Below, piece after piece: positions 17,392 through 26,289 of a stretch of 64,000 nt of DNA. The notes beneath the pieces were generated by a model. It was given only the letters and a program-made list of their open reading frames with translations, searched no databases and was not told where the DNA came from. Origin of the DNA: UBA4408 sp002389785 (GTDB lineage: Bacteria; Bacteroidota; Bacteroidia; UBA4408). Position numbers and translations under genes: made by a program. The number at the start of each line of letters is the position of its first letter. The first letter of the stretch is position 1. The stretch spans positions 23,693-87,692 of the forward strand of contig DAORJK010000015.1 of NCBI GenBank assembly GCA_035438985.1, in the 5' to 3' direction.

Positions 17392-17673
17392 TTATTTTCC
17401 TTTGTTCACCATTTCTGCTAATTCAGAACCAGCTTTAAATTTGCAAACTTTTTTAGCTGCAATTTTAATTTCTTTACCTGTTTGTGGGTTACGTCCTTTA
17501 CGAGCTTCTCTTTTAGCAACTGAGAAAGATCCGAAACCTACTAAAGCAACTCTATCGCCTTTTTTCAAAGCTTTAGAAGTACAGTTTACAAATGCATCTA
17601 ATGCTTTTTTAGCATCTGCTTTTGTCATCTTAGCGTCTGAAGCCATAGCTTCAATTAGTTCTTGTTTGTTCAT
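17392..17673 (-). CDS. HU-family DNA-binding protein
   Basis: 93 residues. Typical HU: N-terminal MNKQELIEAMA with helical dimer segment, GFGSFSVAKREARKGRNP and the beta-arm tip NPQTGKEIKI with the intercalating proline. It bends and compacts DNA as a dimer. It stands alone, with an exact -7 box upstream and a terminator downstream, which fits strong separate expression. Confidence 0.93.
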   Translation of the reverse strand: MNKQELIEAMASDAKMTKADAKKALDAFVNCTSKALKKGDRVALVGFGSFSVAKREARKGRNPQTGKEIKIAAKKVCKFKAGSELAEMVNKGK

Positions 17674-17727
17674 TTTAATTTGTTTTTAAATGGTTAAAAA
17701 TTAATAATTAATTGTTTAGAACAGGAG

Positions 17728-17735
17728 CAAATTTA
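17728..17735 (-). promoter_or_regulatory. -7 promoter box (TAAATTTG) of the HU gene
   Basis: Exact TAnnTTTG on the minus strand, 54 bases before the ATG, just downstream of the terminator of the fmt transcript. No -33 TTG at 17-23 bases. Confidence 0.42.
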
Positions 17736-17769
17736 GAGGAATTACAATACACTCCTACTTCACAGCACT

Positions 17770-17804
17770 AAAAAATGCGATTTTGTTGATAAATCGCATT
17801 TTTT
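17770..17804 (-). terminator. Strong hairpin terminator after fmt
   Basis: Perfect 14-bp stem (AAAAAATGCGATTT with AAATCGCATTTTTT, 7-base loop). It is symmetrical in A/T ends and lies about 150 bases past the fmt stop and just before the HU promoter. Confidence 0.85.
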
Positions 17805-17957
17805 GTTAATAACTGCTCCTGTAAGGGTTATGTTCATTGACTTACAGAAAGTACCAATTTTGAATGGGTTACTATACCTAACTCACAGCAGTTTTTTACT
17901 ATTACACATTGCTGAAACATCTGTATTTTCAATAGTTTACGATTAGTGTTTAAACAA

Positions 17958-18929
17958 TTATTCAACTGCTTTCCAAGAACCCGAAAGTTGAAAGCCGCGT
18001 AGAAAATCCCCTACACTCATTTGCTTTTTACCGGCAAGCTGAATTCTTAGCAATTGCACAAATCCGTCGACACAGGCCACCTTTATGTATGTTTTTGAAT
18101 CGCTAAGCATGTTGCCTGGAGCATAATTGTGTTGAACCGACTCCGCTTTTGCTTCAAATATTTTTATAGAGATACTTTCTGAACCGTTAGTAAATTCAGC
18201 AAAAGCGGTAGGAAAAGGACTCAATCCTCGAACTTTATTCACCGCATTTTGCACACTCATATTCCATTGAATTCGACAATCGATTTTATGAATTTTGGGT
18301 GCTGATTTTAAAGAAGTATCGCCTTTAATTAATTGCCTTTGTTCAACAGCCACCACACGTTCTTGGCAAATATCGTCTGTAGTTTTAAGTACTAAATCAG
18401 CACCTAATTTCATTAATTTATCGTGTACACTTCCTGCTGTATCGTGTTCTTCAATAGGACAAACAGCCGAATGAATTATTTTGCCTGTATCAATTTCGTG
18501 TTGTAAAAAAAAGGTAGTTACACCGGTTTCTTTTTCTCCATTCATCACAGCCCAGTTAATTGGTGCAGCTCCTCGGTATTGGGGCAACAAAGAGCCATGC
18601 AAATTAAATGTTCCCAATGCTGGCATGTTCCAAACTTGTTCGGGTAACATTCTAAAAGCTACTACAATTTGCAAATTAGCATGCAGGTTTTGTAATTCGG
18701 ATATAAAAATTGGATCTTTTAAATTTTGTGGTTGCAATACCAGCAACTGATGCTTTAATGCGCATTGTTTTACAGCCGATTGTTGCATCTGCAATCCACG
18801 GCCGGCCGGCTTATCGGGAGCAGTAATTACAGCTACAACACGATATCCATTTGCCAGTAATAGTTCTAAAGAGGGTACTGCAAATTCGGGAGTACCCATA
18901 AATATGATTCTTAAATCTTCCTTTTGCAT
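17958..18929 (-). CDS. fmt: Methionyl-tRNA formyltransferase
   Basis: 323 residues, the normal length. The N-terminal formyl-THF-binding domain opens IIFMGTPEFAVPSLE and holds the catalytic-site segment HGSLLPQYRGAAPINW (Asn-His-Asp type centre) near residues 110-125. The C-terminal OB-like domain (about 205-323) binds tRNA. The enzyme formylates initiator Met-tRNA in the cytoplasm. Its ATG directly follows the TAA of the MATE pump gene (TAAATG), so the two are translated from one message. Confidence 0.95.
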   Translation of the reverse strand: MQKEDLRIIFMGTPEFAVPSLELLLANGYRVVAVITAPDKPAGRGLQMQQSAVKQCALKHQLLVLQPQNLKDPIFISELQNLHANLQIVVAFRMLPEQVWNMPALGTFNLHGSLLPQYRGAAPINWAVMNGEKETGVTTFFLQHEIDTGKIIHSAVCPIEEHDTAGSVHDKLMKLGADLVLKTTDDICQERVVAVEQRQLIKGDTSLKSAPKIHKIDCRIQWNMSVQNAVNKVRGLSPFPTAFAEFTNGSESISIKIFEAKAESVQHNYAPGNMLSDSKTYIKVACVDGFVQLLRIQLAGKKQMSVGDFLRGFQLSGSWKAVE

Positions 18930-20252
18930 TTACTTGATTCGTAATTTATTTCTTAGATAAACAAGTGACAAACATCCCATCAAAACAAAATACACATATT
19001 CTACACACCAAACCAATTCAATTCGCAGCTGCAATACTTTTACAACATACCAGGAAGCGATTAAATAAAATACGATGGTTAGCACTTCAATGATTAATGA
19101 AGCTAAAGTATTTCCGGAACCCGATACCGAACTTAATAAAACAGACGTTATTGAAAACAACAGCAAGGATCCGCTGATTACGTATAATGATCCAAGTGTG
19201 GCTTCAATTAAATTGCCATCATTAGTAAATATCGATAATGTGAAACGTGGTTGTATTAAGTTTAACAAGGTTAGTGCTAATGTGGTAACAAAGCATAAAA
19301 CAACTATCTTTTTAATCAAAATCTTTAGTTCATTGCTTCTTCCTTGTCCTATTAAATTACTTACTAAGGTATTGGTTGCCGAACTAAATCCCATTAAAGG
19401 AATCATTAATATCATGTAGATGTTGCGAATCAAATTAGAGATTGCCAAGGGCCGCTCTCCCATTTTTTCTACTATTAAAAAAAACACAAACCAACTCCAC
19501 ACTGCAATAAATGTTTGAAACATAGAAGGAGCAGCAACAACAAAAATATGCCGAATGCGTTCAGCTGACAGCTTTGAAAAATTAAACAATCCATACTTTT
19601 TTCGATCAACCGTACTAAAGGTGTATGCTACAATAAAAAGTAAATAAGCAATCTCCGAAATACTACTAGCCATAGCCGAGCCGGCAATACCCATGGGTGC
19701 AAATCCAAATTTCCCAAACACAAATATATAATTGAGTATAAAATTAGAAATTGCAGAAACCAGTGTTGAATAAATTATAATTCGGGTAGATGAAATACCA
19801 ATGAAAAATGAACGTATGCTAAGTCCCAGAAACGAAAAAAAGATGCCCCATGAACGATTATCAATGTACACAATACTGCTTTGTAAAACTTCGGGAGATT
19901 TGACAAAATAAGTAAGCAACCAAGGTGAAACCAATTTAAGAAAGAGAAATAAAACCAATGCGAGAGGCAACATAAAATAAATGGAGTGATCGAGCACCCT
20001 TCCTATTTCGCGGTGATTATTTTCTCCATCAAATCGTGCAATGATAATTTGTGTTCCAATACTAAAGCCTAAGCCCAGCATAAAAACAGTAACATAAAAT
20101 AATCCGGCTATAGCCGATGCTCCGAGTGCAACTTCACTTACACGACCTAAAAAAGCCGTATCGGTTACGTTTACAATAGTTTGTGCAACACCCCCTAAAA
20201 TAATGGGATAAGAAATATTCCAGATGGATTTGTAGGTGATTGACTGTTGCAT
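18930..20252 (-). CDS. MATE-family efflux transporter
   Basis: 440 residues with about 12 membrane helices in two six-helix halves. The first half carries PIILGGVAQTIVNVTDTAFLG, the MATE opening, and GLGFSIGTQIIIAR near residue 60. MATE proteins expel cationic drugs or metabolites using a sodium or proton gradient. An upstream TTG at 20264 would add four residues; the ATG at 20252 gives the family start. It is directly upstream of fmt in one operon, a co-location that says nothing about the substrate. Confidence 0.88.
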   Translation of the reverse strand: MQQSITYKSIWNISYPIILGGVAQTIVNVTDTAFLGRVSEVALGASAIAGLFYVTVFMLGLGFSIGTQIIIARFDGENNHREIGRVLDHSIYFMLPLALVLFLFLKLVSPWLLTYFVKSPEVLQSSIVYIDNRSWGIFFSFLGLSIRSFFIGISSTRIIIYSTLVSAISNFILNYIFVFGKFGFAPMGIAGSAMASSISEIAYLLFIVAYTFSTVDRKKYGLFNFSKLSAERIRHIFVVAAPSMFQTFIAVWSWFVFFLIVEKMGERPLAISNLIRNIYMILMIPLMGFSSATNTLVSNLIGQGRSNELKILIKKIVVLCFVTTLALTLLNLIQPRFTLSIFTNDGNLIEATLGSLYVISGSLLLFSITSVLLSSVSGSGNTLASLIIEVLTIVFYLIASWYVVKVLQLRIELVWCVEYVYFVLMGCLSLVYLRNKLRIK

Positions 20253-20335
20253 GCAGGTTGACAATTAAACTAAAAAAAGGAAAGCGAGTGGTAGAAATTA
20301 ATAATGAAAGAAACTCGCCTTTAAGAACACACGGT

Positions 20336-20827
20336 TTATGCTAATTCAGCTTGTAATCCCAGCATTTTAATCGCCGTAATTGCAGCTTCAACACCTTTGT
20401 TTCCATGCTTCCCGCCACTGCGTTCATAAGCCTGCTTTTGAGTATTCGGTGTAAGTACTCCAAAAATTACCGGTTTGTTATATTTCATACTTACTGCAGT
20501 AATTCCGTTGGCAACGGCATCGCAAATAAAATCAAAATGCCTAGTTTCTCCTTGTATAACACATCCAAGGCAAATAACGGCATCAATATCTTTGTTTTCT
20601 GCCATCCATTGCGCTCCTAAGCTTAATTCAAAACTTCCCGGAACGTATGTTTTAACGATGTTTTTAGCAAGCGCACCGTGTTCAAGTAAAGCATGCATGC
20701 ATCCATCAGCTAATGCTTCCGTAATTTCTTCATTCCATTCGGAAACTACGATTCCAAAACGCATTTTTTTTGCAGAAGGTACTTTTGAAGCATCATGCAC
20801 AGATAGATTTTTTAAAGAAGAGGCCAT
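20336..20827 (-). CDS. ribH: 6,7-dimethyl-8-ribityllumazine synthase
   Basis: 163 residues. Recognised by IVVSEWNEEIT (substrate-binding loop), VPGSFELSLGAQ, ICLGCVIQGETRHFDFI with the catalytic His, and FGVLTPNTQKQAYERSGG near the end. It joins the pyrimidine intermediate and the dihydroxybutanone phosphate to make lumazine, the step before riboflavin; the protein forms a 60-subunit or pentameric shell. No RFN (FMN) riboswitch was seen upstream. The 234 bases between it and the upstream TPR gene contain that gene's terminator, so ribH has its own transcript. Confidence 0.95.
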   Translation of the reverse strand: MASSLKNLSVHDASKVPSAKKMRFGIVVSEWNEEITEALADGCMHALLEHGALAKNIVKTYVPGSFELSLGAQWMAENKDIDAVICLGCVIQGETRHFDFICDAVANGITAVSMKYNKPVIFGVLTPNTQKQAYERSGGKHGNKGVEAAITAIKMLGLQAELA

Positions 20828-21007
20828 TTTTAATATTAAGTTTTAAGAATGCAGAATTAAGAATAATTTTTTTAATGAAAAGACTTGAATGTATGAAGGG
20901 TGATTTATTGCTATCTATGCATCACACTAGCAATTGCATAAAGATTCATACCCAACACCTTAATTTTATCTAAAAACGATGGTTTACGCCTGATTTAGCG
21001 CAAAAAA

Positions 21008-21041
21008 AAAATCGTTAACAGAATTTACTATTAACGATTTT
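21008..21041 (-). terminator. Rho-independent terminator of the TPR protein gene
   Basis: Perfect 11-bp stem AAAATCGTTAA / TTAACGATTTT with a 12-base loop; followed on the minus strand by about ten T. It lies 20 bases past the stop codon. Confidence 0.85.
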
Positions 21042-21060
21042 AAAGTATCCATAACAGGTA

Positions 21061-21741
21061 TTATGCACCTGCCAGTGCTTTTGCTCTTGCTAAGTATTTA
21101 TCAACTTCTCTTCCTTCGGCAGTTTCAGCATAATCAGATTTCAATTGCTCGTATATTTTCACTGCGTTGGTATAGTTTTTTTGATCCTCATAAGCCAATC
21201 CTGCTTTCATTAAATAAATAGGAGTAGTAAATTTATTTTCTCTCAACTTGGCAGCTTTCAAGTAATACGAAATTGCTTCTTCTGCTTTTCCTAATTCCAT
21301 GTTAGCATCACCAATAGCACCTACGGCAATTGGACCAACTACTTGATCATCGCATTCAAATTCATTCAATTGATCAATCGCATTTTGGTATTCACCCTTC
21401 TTTAAATAACAAATACCAAGGTAATAATGTGCTAGGTTTTCGGCCTTTGTAAAGCCATATTCATCAATGATGTATTTAAAGCCTTTAAAATTACCATCTC
21501 CATTAATAGCTTTGTCGATTGAATCCTTTTCAAAATATTTCTCAGCCATAAACATTTCCTTCTGCGCATCAATCTCTTTAGGGCCAATGTATAATTTATC
21601 CCAGGCAAAATAACCTGCTATAATTACAACTATACCAATAACGATAACGGCAAGGCTTCGTTTATTTTCTTCAATATAACGCTCAGTTTTACTGTAAACT
21701 TCCTGAACATCAACTAGTACTTCGTCTTTTTCTTGTGCCAT
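21061..21741 (-). CDS. Membrane-anchored TPR protein (YfgM-like)
   Basis: 226 residues. A short cytoplasmic N-terminus is followed by one membrane helix (about 34-51, SLAVIVIGIVVIIAGYFAW) and a periplasmic region with three or four TPR units (about 85-215; LAHYYLGICYLKKGEYQNA is the clearest). The layout matches YfgM/tetratricopeptide proteins that assist chaperones at the translocon. In Bacteroidota this gene commonly sits next to ribH (recollection). It is divergent from the metallophosphoesterase gene, and both have -7 boxes in the shared gap. Confidence 0.75.
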   Translation of the reverse strand: MAQEKDEVLVDVQEVYSKTERYIEENKRSLAVIVIGIVVIIAGYFAWDKLYIGPKEIDAQKEMFMAEKYFEKDSIDKAINGDGNFKGFKYIIDEYGFTKAENLAHYYLGICYLKKGEYQNAIDQLNEFECDDQVVGPIAVGAIGDANMELGKAEEAISYYLKAAKLRENKFTTPIYLMKAGLAYEDQKNYTNAVKIYEQLKSDYAETAEGREVDKYLARAKALAGA

Positions 21742-21761
21742 TGTTTTTAAAAATTGAGGTG

Positions 21762-21769
21762 CAAAATTA
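21762..21769 (-). promoter_or_regulatory. -7 promoter box (TAATTTTG) of the TPR protein gene
   Basis: Exact TAnnTTTG on the minus strand, 20 bases before the ATG. No -33 TTG at the usual spacing. Confidence 0.4.
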
Positions 21770-21802
21770 ATTTTTTTTATGAAGTTAGCACTATATAATA
21801 TT

Positions 21803-21810
21803 TACTTTTG
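21803..21810 (+). promoter_or_regulatory. -7 promoter box (TACTTTTG) of the metallophosphoesterase gene
   Basis: Exact TAnnTTTG. The TTG at 21808 that could extend the reading frame is part of this box, so the ATG at 21826 is the likely start. Confidence 0.42.
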
Positions 21811-21825
21811 CACAAATTTTTATTT

Positions 21826-23073
21826 ATGCACCAGCGTTTTATTGTTATTATTGGGGTTCTACTGCTCATCGATTTCTATTTTTTTCAATCCATTCTTACC
21901 CTTCTAAAAAATTCAACTCCGGCACGAAAATCAACAGTTATAAGTATTTACTGGGGATTTACCATTTTTTCGGTTGCACTCTTGTTGATTAATTTTGTTT
22001 ATCCCTTTCGTGAATGGAATCAATATATCCGCATTTATGTGGTGGCTTTTGTTGTAGGAGCGCTTATTTGCAAAATAGTAGGCAGCGTATTTTTGCTGGC
22101 CGATGATGTGATTCGTTTGGTAAGATGGATGGGAACCTACCTTGTTCCTTCCAGCGCTCCCGACCCTACTCATCCCCATAGTATCAGCAGAATCAAATTT
22201 ATTAGTCAAATGGCCATTTTTATGGCGGCAGTTCCCTATCTGAGTTTAATTTACGGTATGTTTAAAGGTGGATTTGATATTAAAATAAAGAAAACTAAAC
22301 TGCATTTGCCAAATTTACCGGACGCATTCAATGGTTTACGCATAGTTCAAATTTCGGATATACATTGCGGAAGTTTTACTACTCCTGAACATTTTGAAAA
22401 TGCGGTTCAACTCATAAATAAGGAACAACCCGACCTTGTGTTTTTTACCGGTGACTTGGTAAATGATGTAGCTACTGAAACCGAAAAATTTTCGGCTACA
22501 TTTAGTAAAATTCAAGCCCCCATGGGTGTTTATTCAACGCTTGGAAATCACGATTATGGTGATTATGTAAGCTGGGATAGTGAACAAGAAAAAGCTGCTA
22601 ATTTGAATAGCTTGAAACAAAAACACAAAGAATATGGCTGGCGCTTGCTGTTAAATGAACATGTTGCACTGCAAAAAGGTGATGCAAAAATCGCTTTGAT
22701 AGGTATTGAAAATTGGGGGGCGCGCGGGTTCACAAAATACGGCGATTTAAAAAAGGCCCATAGCGGAACTGAAAATTATCCTGTTAAACTATTACTTTCA
22801 CACGATCCTTCGCATTGGGAGGCAGAAGTTTTAAAAAAATACAAGGATATTGACGTGGCATTTGCAGGGCATACACACGGGATGCAATTTGGTGTTGAAA
22901 TTCCGGGATTTAAATGGAGTCCTGTACAGTACATTTATAAACAATGGGCCGGCTTGTATCAACATGGAAACCAATATTTATATGTGAACCGAGGTTTAGG
23001 TTTTATTGGATATCCGGGAAGGGTGGGTATTTTACCCGAAATTACAGTAGTTGAGTTAACAAACAAAGCTTGA
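21826..23073 (+). CDS. Membrane metallophosphoesterase (YkuE/UDP-pyrophosphatase-like group)
   Basis: 415 residues. The first about 160 hold four membrane helices (roughly 3-22, 38-56, 68-90 and 132-152); the rest is a calcineurin-like core with all metal motifs: ISDIHCG, FTGDLVND, LGNHDYGD, LLSHDP and GHTHGMQFG. The C-terminal active domain probably faces the membrane surface, as in phosphoesterases that act on lipid-linked or nucleotide pyrophosphates; the exact substrate is not visible. The gene is 16 bases upstream of the ZIP transporter gene, likely one transcript. Metal supply by ZIP for a two-metal enzyme is a speculative link. Confidence 0.85.
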   Translation: MHQRFIVIIGVLLLIDFYFFQSILTLLKNSTPARKSTVISIYWGFTIFSVALLLINFVYPFREWNQYIRIYVVAFVVGALICKIVGSVFLLADDVIRLVRWMGTYLVPSSAPDPTHPHSISRIKFISQMAIFMAAVPYLSLIYGMFKGGFDIKIKKTKLHLPNLPDAFNGLRIVQISDIHCGSFTTPEHFENAVQLINKEQPDLVFFTGDLVNDVATETEKFSATFSKIQAPMGVYSTLGNHDYGDYVSWDSEQEKAANLNSLKQKHKEYGWRLLLNEHVALQKGDAKIALIGIENWGARGFTKYGDLKKAHSGTENYPVKLLLSHDPSHWEAEVLKKYKDIDVAFAGHTHGMQFGVEIPGFKWSPVQYIYKQWAGLYQHGNQYLYVNRGLGFIGYPGRVGILPEITVVELTNKA

Positions 23074-23089
23074 TTAAAAAAATTCATAC

Positions 23090-23806
23090 GTGTCGCTAAT
23101 TACTACTTCCCTCCTATTTTTCACAGCACTTTTAAGTGGCTGGTCTGCTTTTTTATTTGAACGAAAAAACAAACATGTTCTAAAATTATTGCTTGCCTTT
23201 AGTGGAGCTTATTTGTTTGCAATTTGCGTACTTCACCTTATTCCCGAAATTTATATGTCGGGAAACAGCGAAATTGGGATTTACATTTTGACCGGTTTCT
23301 TTCTGCAAATTTTTCTTGAATTTTTTAGCGAAGGAATTGAGCACGGGCATGTGCATGTGCATGCTTCAAGTGAACATAATTTTCCTATCGCAATCATGCT
23401 TAGTCTATGTATTCATTCATTTTTAGAAGGTATGCCACTGGCGAAACTCGATAGTGGAAGCTACCATTCTTTGCTTGTTGGAATAATACTTCACAATATT
23501 CCCGTAGCATTGGCTCTAACTACCATGATGATTGAATCGAATGTAGCCCGCAAAAGTATTTTTACAATGCTTGTAATTTTTGCTGCTATGGCACCCTTGG
23601 GAGCATACTGTAGCCAGGCTATCAGCACTAATCTATTCAACAACATTTCAGTTTATTTCGACAAAATTATTGCGGTGGTGATTGGTATATTTCTTCATAT
23701 CTCTACTACCATTTTGTTTGAATCTTCCGAAAATCATCGATTTAATCTTTTGAAATTTGCCACTATTTTGGTTGGAGCCCTGACTGCTTGGTTATTTCAT
23801 TTTTAA
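23090..23806 (+). CDS. ZIP-family metal (zinc) transporter
   Basis: 238 residues, about eight membrane helices, with a GTG start. A His-rich stretch HGHVHVHASSEH (about 84-95) precedes the two metal-site helices: CIHSFLEGMPL and ILHNIPVALAL, which match the HSxxEG and HNxPE-like motifs of ZIP proteins (the second lacks the usual Glu, having Val). ZIP proteins import divalent metal ions into the cytoplasm. It is directly downstream of the metallophosphoesterase gene. Confidence 0.85.
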   Translation: MSLITTSLLFFTALLSGWSAFLFERKNKHVLKLLLAFSGAYLFAICVLHLIPEIYMSGNSEIGIYILTGFFLQIFLEFFSEGIEHGHVHVHASSEHNFPIAIMLSLCIHSFLEGMPLAKLDSGSYHSLLVGIILHNIPVALALTTMMIESNVARKSIFTMLVIFAAMAPLGAYCSQAISTNLFNNISVYFDKIIAVVIGIFLHISTTILFESSENHRFNLLKFATILVGALTAWLFHF

Positions 23807-24247
23807 ACTGACAAGTTAGAATCAATCCTCTTTACAGCATTAATAAAATTTATGAGTTCAGTTCAATTAAGGAACTGCTCCAAAAATTTTCACAAAAACT
23901 TATAAGCTTATCCGCAAGTGTAGCTAAACTTTAATTTTTTTGTACACAATTGGTGTAATCTATAAACTTGAAAGAGGTAATATTATTTGAAACGAAATCG
24001 AATCAGCGATAATCATAAGAATCCCTGCCTGCCCTAGCGATTGTTTAGTTACTGCAGGCAGGCGCCAAATATGCGTTCCAATAATAAATTCTAATGAGGC
24101 AAAAATTATTAATTCTGTTTTATTATTTTAAAATTTAGGTACAAAAGCTGTTTTATCTAAAAATTTTTTTTCTCATTTTTAATTTCATTCAAATAAACTT
24201 TCCAATTTTTCGTTTACTTTAAATGAATAAACAAAATCCTTAAACGA
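23807..24247. other. Gene-free stretch of about 440 bases
   Basis: No supported gene. It holds one perfect inverted repeat of GC-rich character (24024-24062, listed separately) in otherwise very AT-rich sequence. Close to the right end is an AT-rich region that should contain the promoter of the DUF4153 gene, but no exact -7 box was found. Confidence 0.6.
24024..24062. repeat. GC-rich inverted repeat CCTGCCTGC / GCAGGCAGG
   Basis: Perfect 9-bp arms around a 21-base centre. The base composition is unlike the surroundings. CCTGCCTGC-type palindromes occur between genes in several Bacteroidota (recollection). No T-run follows, so it is not a typical terminator. Confidence 0.6.
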
Positions 24248-26071
24248 ATGCAAATTCCATCTATACAATCATTGATAATAAAGGCAAAAGCAAGTTTTTT
24301 GCGCTTTTCATTGGCCTTACTTTTTGCTATTGCAGGAGCTGCTATAGCCATTTTTCTAATTCATAGAGGAAATAACCCAACCGAGGAACACTTTTTTTTA
24401 GTTAAATCACTTATGTGTTGTTACCTGGGAATGCTACTATTTATAGCCGTTTCGGTGATTCATGAGCGGTTTCGTTTTACACAAACTAAAATCATAGTAC
24501 TTTATAGTTTAGGAGTATTATTGCTTGCACTGTTTTACTTTTCTTTACCCGATTTTTTCACATTGCAGGCTAGCATACGCTTTGTTTTATATGCAATTGT
24601 TTTACATTTATTTATTGCATTTGCCCCTTTTATCGGGAAGAATGAAGTAAATGGATTTTGGCAATACAATAAATCCCTCTTTCTCGGAATTCAGCTTTCG
24701 GCTTTATATTCAATTGTTTTGTTTATTGGTCTTTCAGCGGCAATCGTTGCCATAAACAAACTTTTTCAGGTGAATTTTGATGAAAAAATTTATGCTTACT
24801 TATGGGTTCTTATAGTCGCTGTATTCAACACCTGGTTTTTTCTTTCTGCATTCCCTGCTAATATAGATGCATTAGAAACACAGCACGATTATCCCAGAGG
24901 ATTAAAACTTTTCACTCAATACCTGCTTATTCCGCTGATAACCGTTTACCTTTTGATTTTGTATGCTTATATGTCCAAAATAATTCTTCAGCAACAATGG
25001 CCGGAAGGATGGGTATCCTACCTGGTATTGTTTTTTTCGGTAGCCGGAATTTTATCTTTATTGTTGGTTCATCCGGTGCATAACGACGAACAAAACAAAT
25101 GGATTCCATTATTTTCTCGTTTTTTTTATTACGCACTTTTTCCTTTGTTGGTGCTTTTATTTTTTGCGATTAAAACCCGCATTAGCGAGTATGGTATTAC
25201 CGAAAATCGCTACTTAGTACTTTTGCTTGCTTTATGGCTTCTGGTAGTTGCCCTAGCCTTTTTATTTTCGAAGCGTTTTAGCATAATGTTTATCCCGGTT
25301 TCACTGTGCATCGTGCTTTTTAGCTGCACTTTTGGTCCTTGGAGCGTTTTTACCATTTCTTTAAAAAGCCAACAATCCCACTTAACTAATTTACTCGAAT
25401 CACAGGGTTTGCTTAAAAACAATAAGATTGCCGCTACTTCGAAGGAAATTGATTTTACTACTCAAAAAGAAATTTCCTCAGTAGTTGATTACCTTGTTGA
25501 GTATCATGGATACAGCAGTTTACAGCAATTTTATATTTGTTCGCTCGACTCATTAATGAACGCAAACAAGGCAAATAATGCACAAAATTACTATGCTCAA
25601 AGCGAGTTGTTGCTCAAACAAATGGGTCTGGAGCACATATCCGAATACGTAAGCGAAAAAAATAACTACTTTGATTATACTTGTGAAACTGATTACACTC
25701 AAACTCTTACTAACTATTCCTTGTATGTTTCCAATTATAATTATGCAGGCGATTCAACTCAATCAACCTTTACGAGCGATAGTTTAACCTACACATTAAA
25801 GTCTGAAGCAAGTGGGACTTGGTTAGTTGTTTTATCGGGAAGTGAGGAATTGAAAGTAGATGTTTCAAAAATAGTTTCGAACCTACGGGCTCAAAAAAAC
25901 AGCGAATCTTATGCTGTTCCTGTAAAATTAATGAGTTGCTTACTTTCGGGAAAGAACTTTCAAGCGCTTCTAGTTTTCAAACATATTCATGGTAAATACA
26001 GCAAAAATACCATCCAACTAAATGGCTATACGCTTGAATGCTTCATTGGAAAAAATAAAGAAAACAATTAA
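24248..26071 (+). CDS. DUF4153 membrane protein with C-terminal soluble domain
   Basis: 607 residues. The first about 360 form around ten membrane helices with the DUF4153 hallmarks FLSAFPANIDALE and a conserved Pro-rich loop. From about 375 on the protein is hydrophilic and mixed alpha/beta (EISSVVDYLVEYHGYSSL, then LEHISEYVSEKNNYFDY), with a last beta-rich piece resembling an adhesive or sensory domain. DUF4153 is widespread with no known function. The C-terminal part likely lies outside the membrane. It stands alone between two gene-free stretches. Confidence 0.75.
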   Translation: MQIPSIQSLIIKAKASFLRFSLALLFAIAGAAIAIFLIHRGNNPTEEHFFLVKSLMCCYLGMLLFIAVSVIHERFRFTQTKIIVLYSLGVLLLALFYFSLPDFFTLQASIRFVLYAIVLHLFIAFAPFIGKNEVNGFWQYNKSLFLGIQLSALYSIVLFIGLSAAIVAINKLFQVNFDEKIYAYLWVLIVAVFNTWFFLSAFPANIDALETQHDYPRGLKLFTQYLLIPLITVYLLILYAYMSKIILQQQWPEGWVSYLVLFFSVAGILSLLLVHPVHNDEQNKWIPLFSRFFYYALFPLLVLLFFAIKTRISEYGITENRYLVLLLALWLLVVALAFLFSKRFSIMFIPVSLCIVLFSCTFGPWSVFTISLKSQQSHLTNLLESQGLLKNNKIAATSKEIDFTTQKEISSVVDYLVEYHGYSSLQQFYICSLDSLMNANKANNAQNYYAQSELLLKQMGLEHISEYVSEKNNYFDYTCETDYTQTLTNYSLYVSNYNYAGDSTQSTFTSDSLTYTLKSEASGTWLVVLSGSEELKVDVSKIVSNLRAQKNSESYAVPVKLMSCLLSGKNFQALLVFKHIHGKYSKNTIQLNGYTLECFIGKNKENN

Positions 26072-26289
26072 TGGAATTTTTACCGGCTGGTAAGTTAAGT
26101 AAGTTGTGAGGTTTTGTAAGAAGTAAATATAACCACCATGAAAATAAAATACCCCTTCTTCCACCCCACAACTATATCTTTAGCATTAAAAATATGCTTT
26201 GTCAAACTTAGAAAATAAATTTCATTATACTGAAAAATTAACTAACAGTTTATTAACTAGTGCTTAATTAGCGCTTGATCTAAATTTAG

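Noticed and set aside
20828..21007. FMN (RFN) riboswitch before ribH
   Set aside because: None of the conserved RFN segments is present in the 180 bases upstream.
24024..24062. Terminator for the ZIP transporter gene
   Set aside because: The hairpin lacks a T-run and is about 220 bases from the stop codon.
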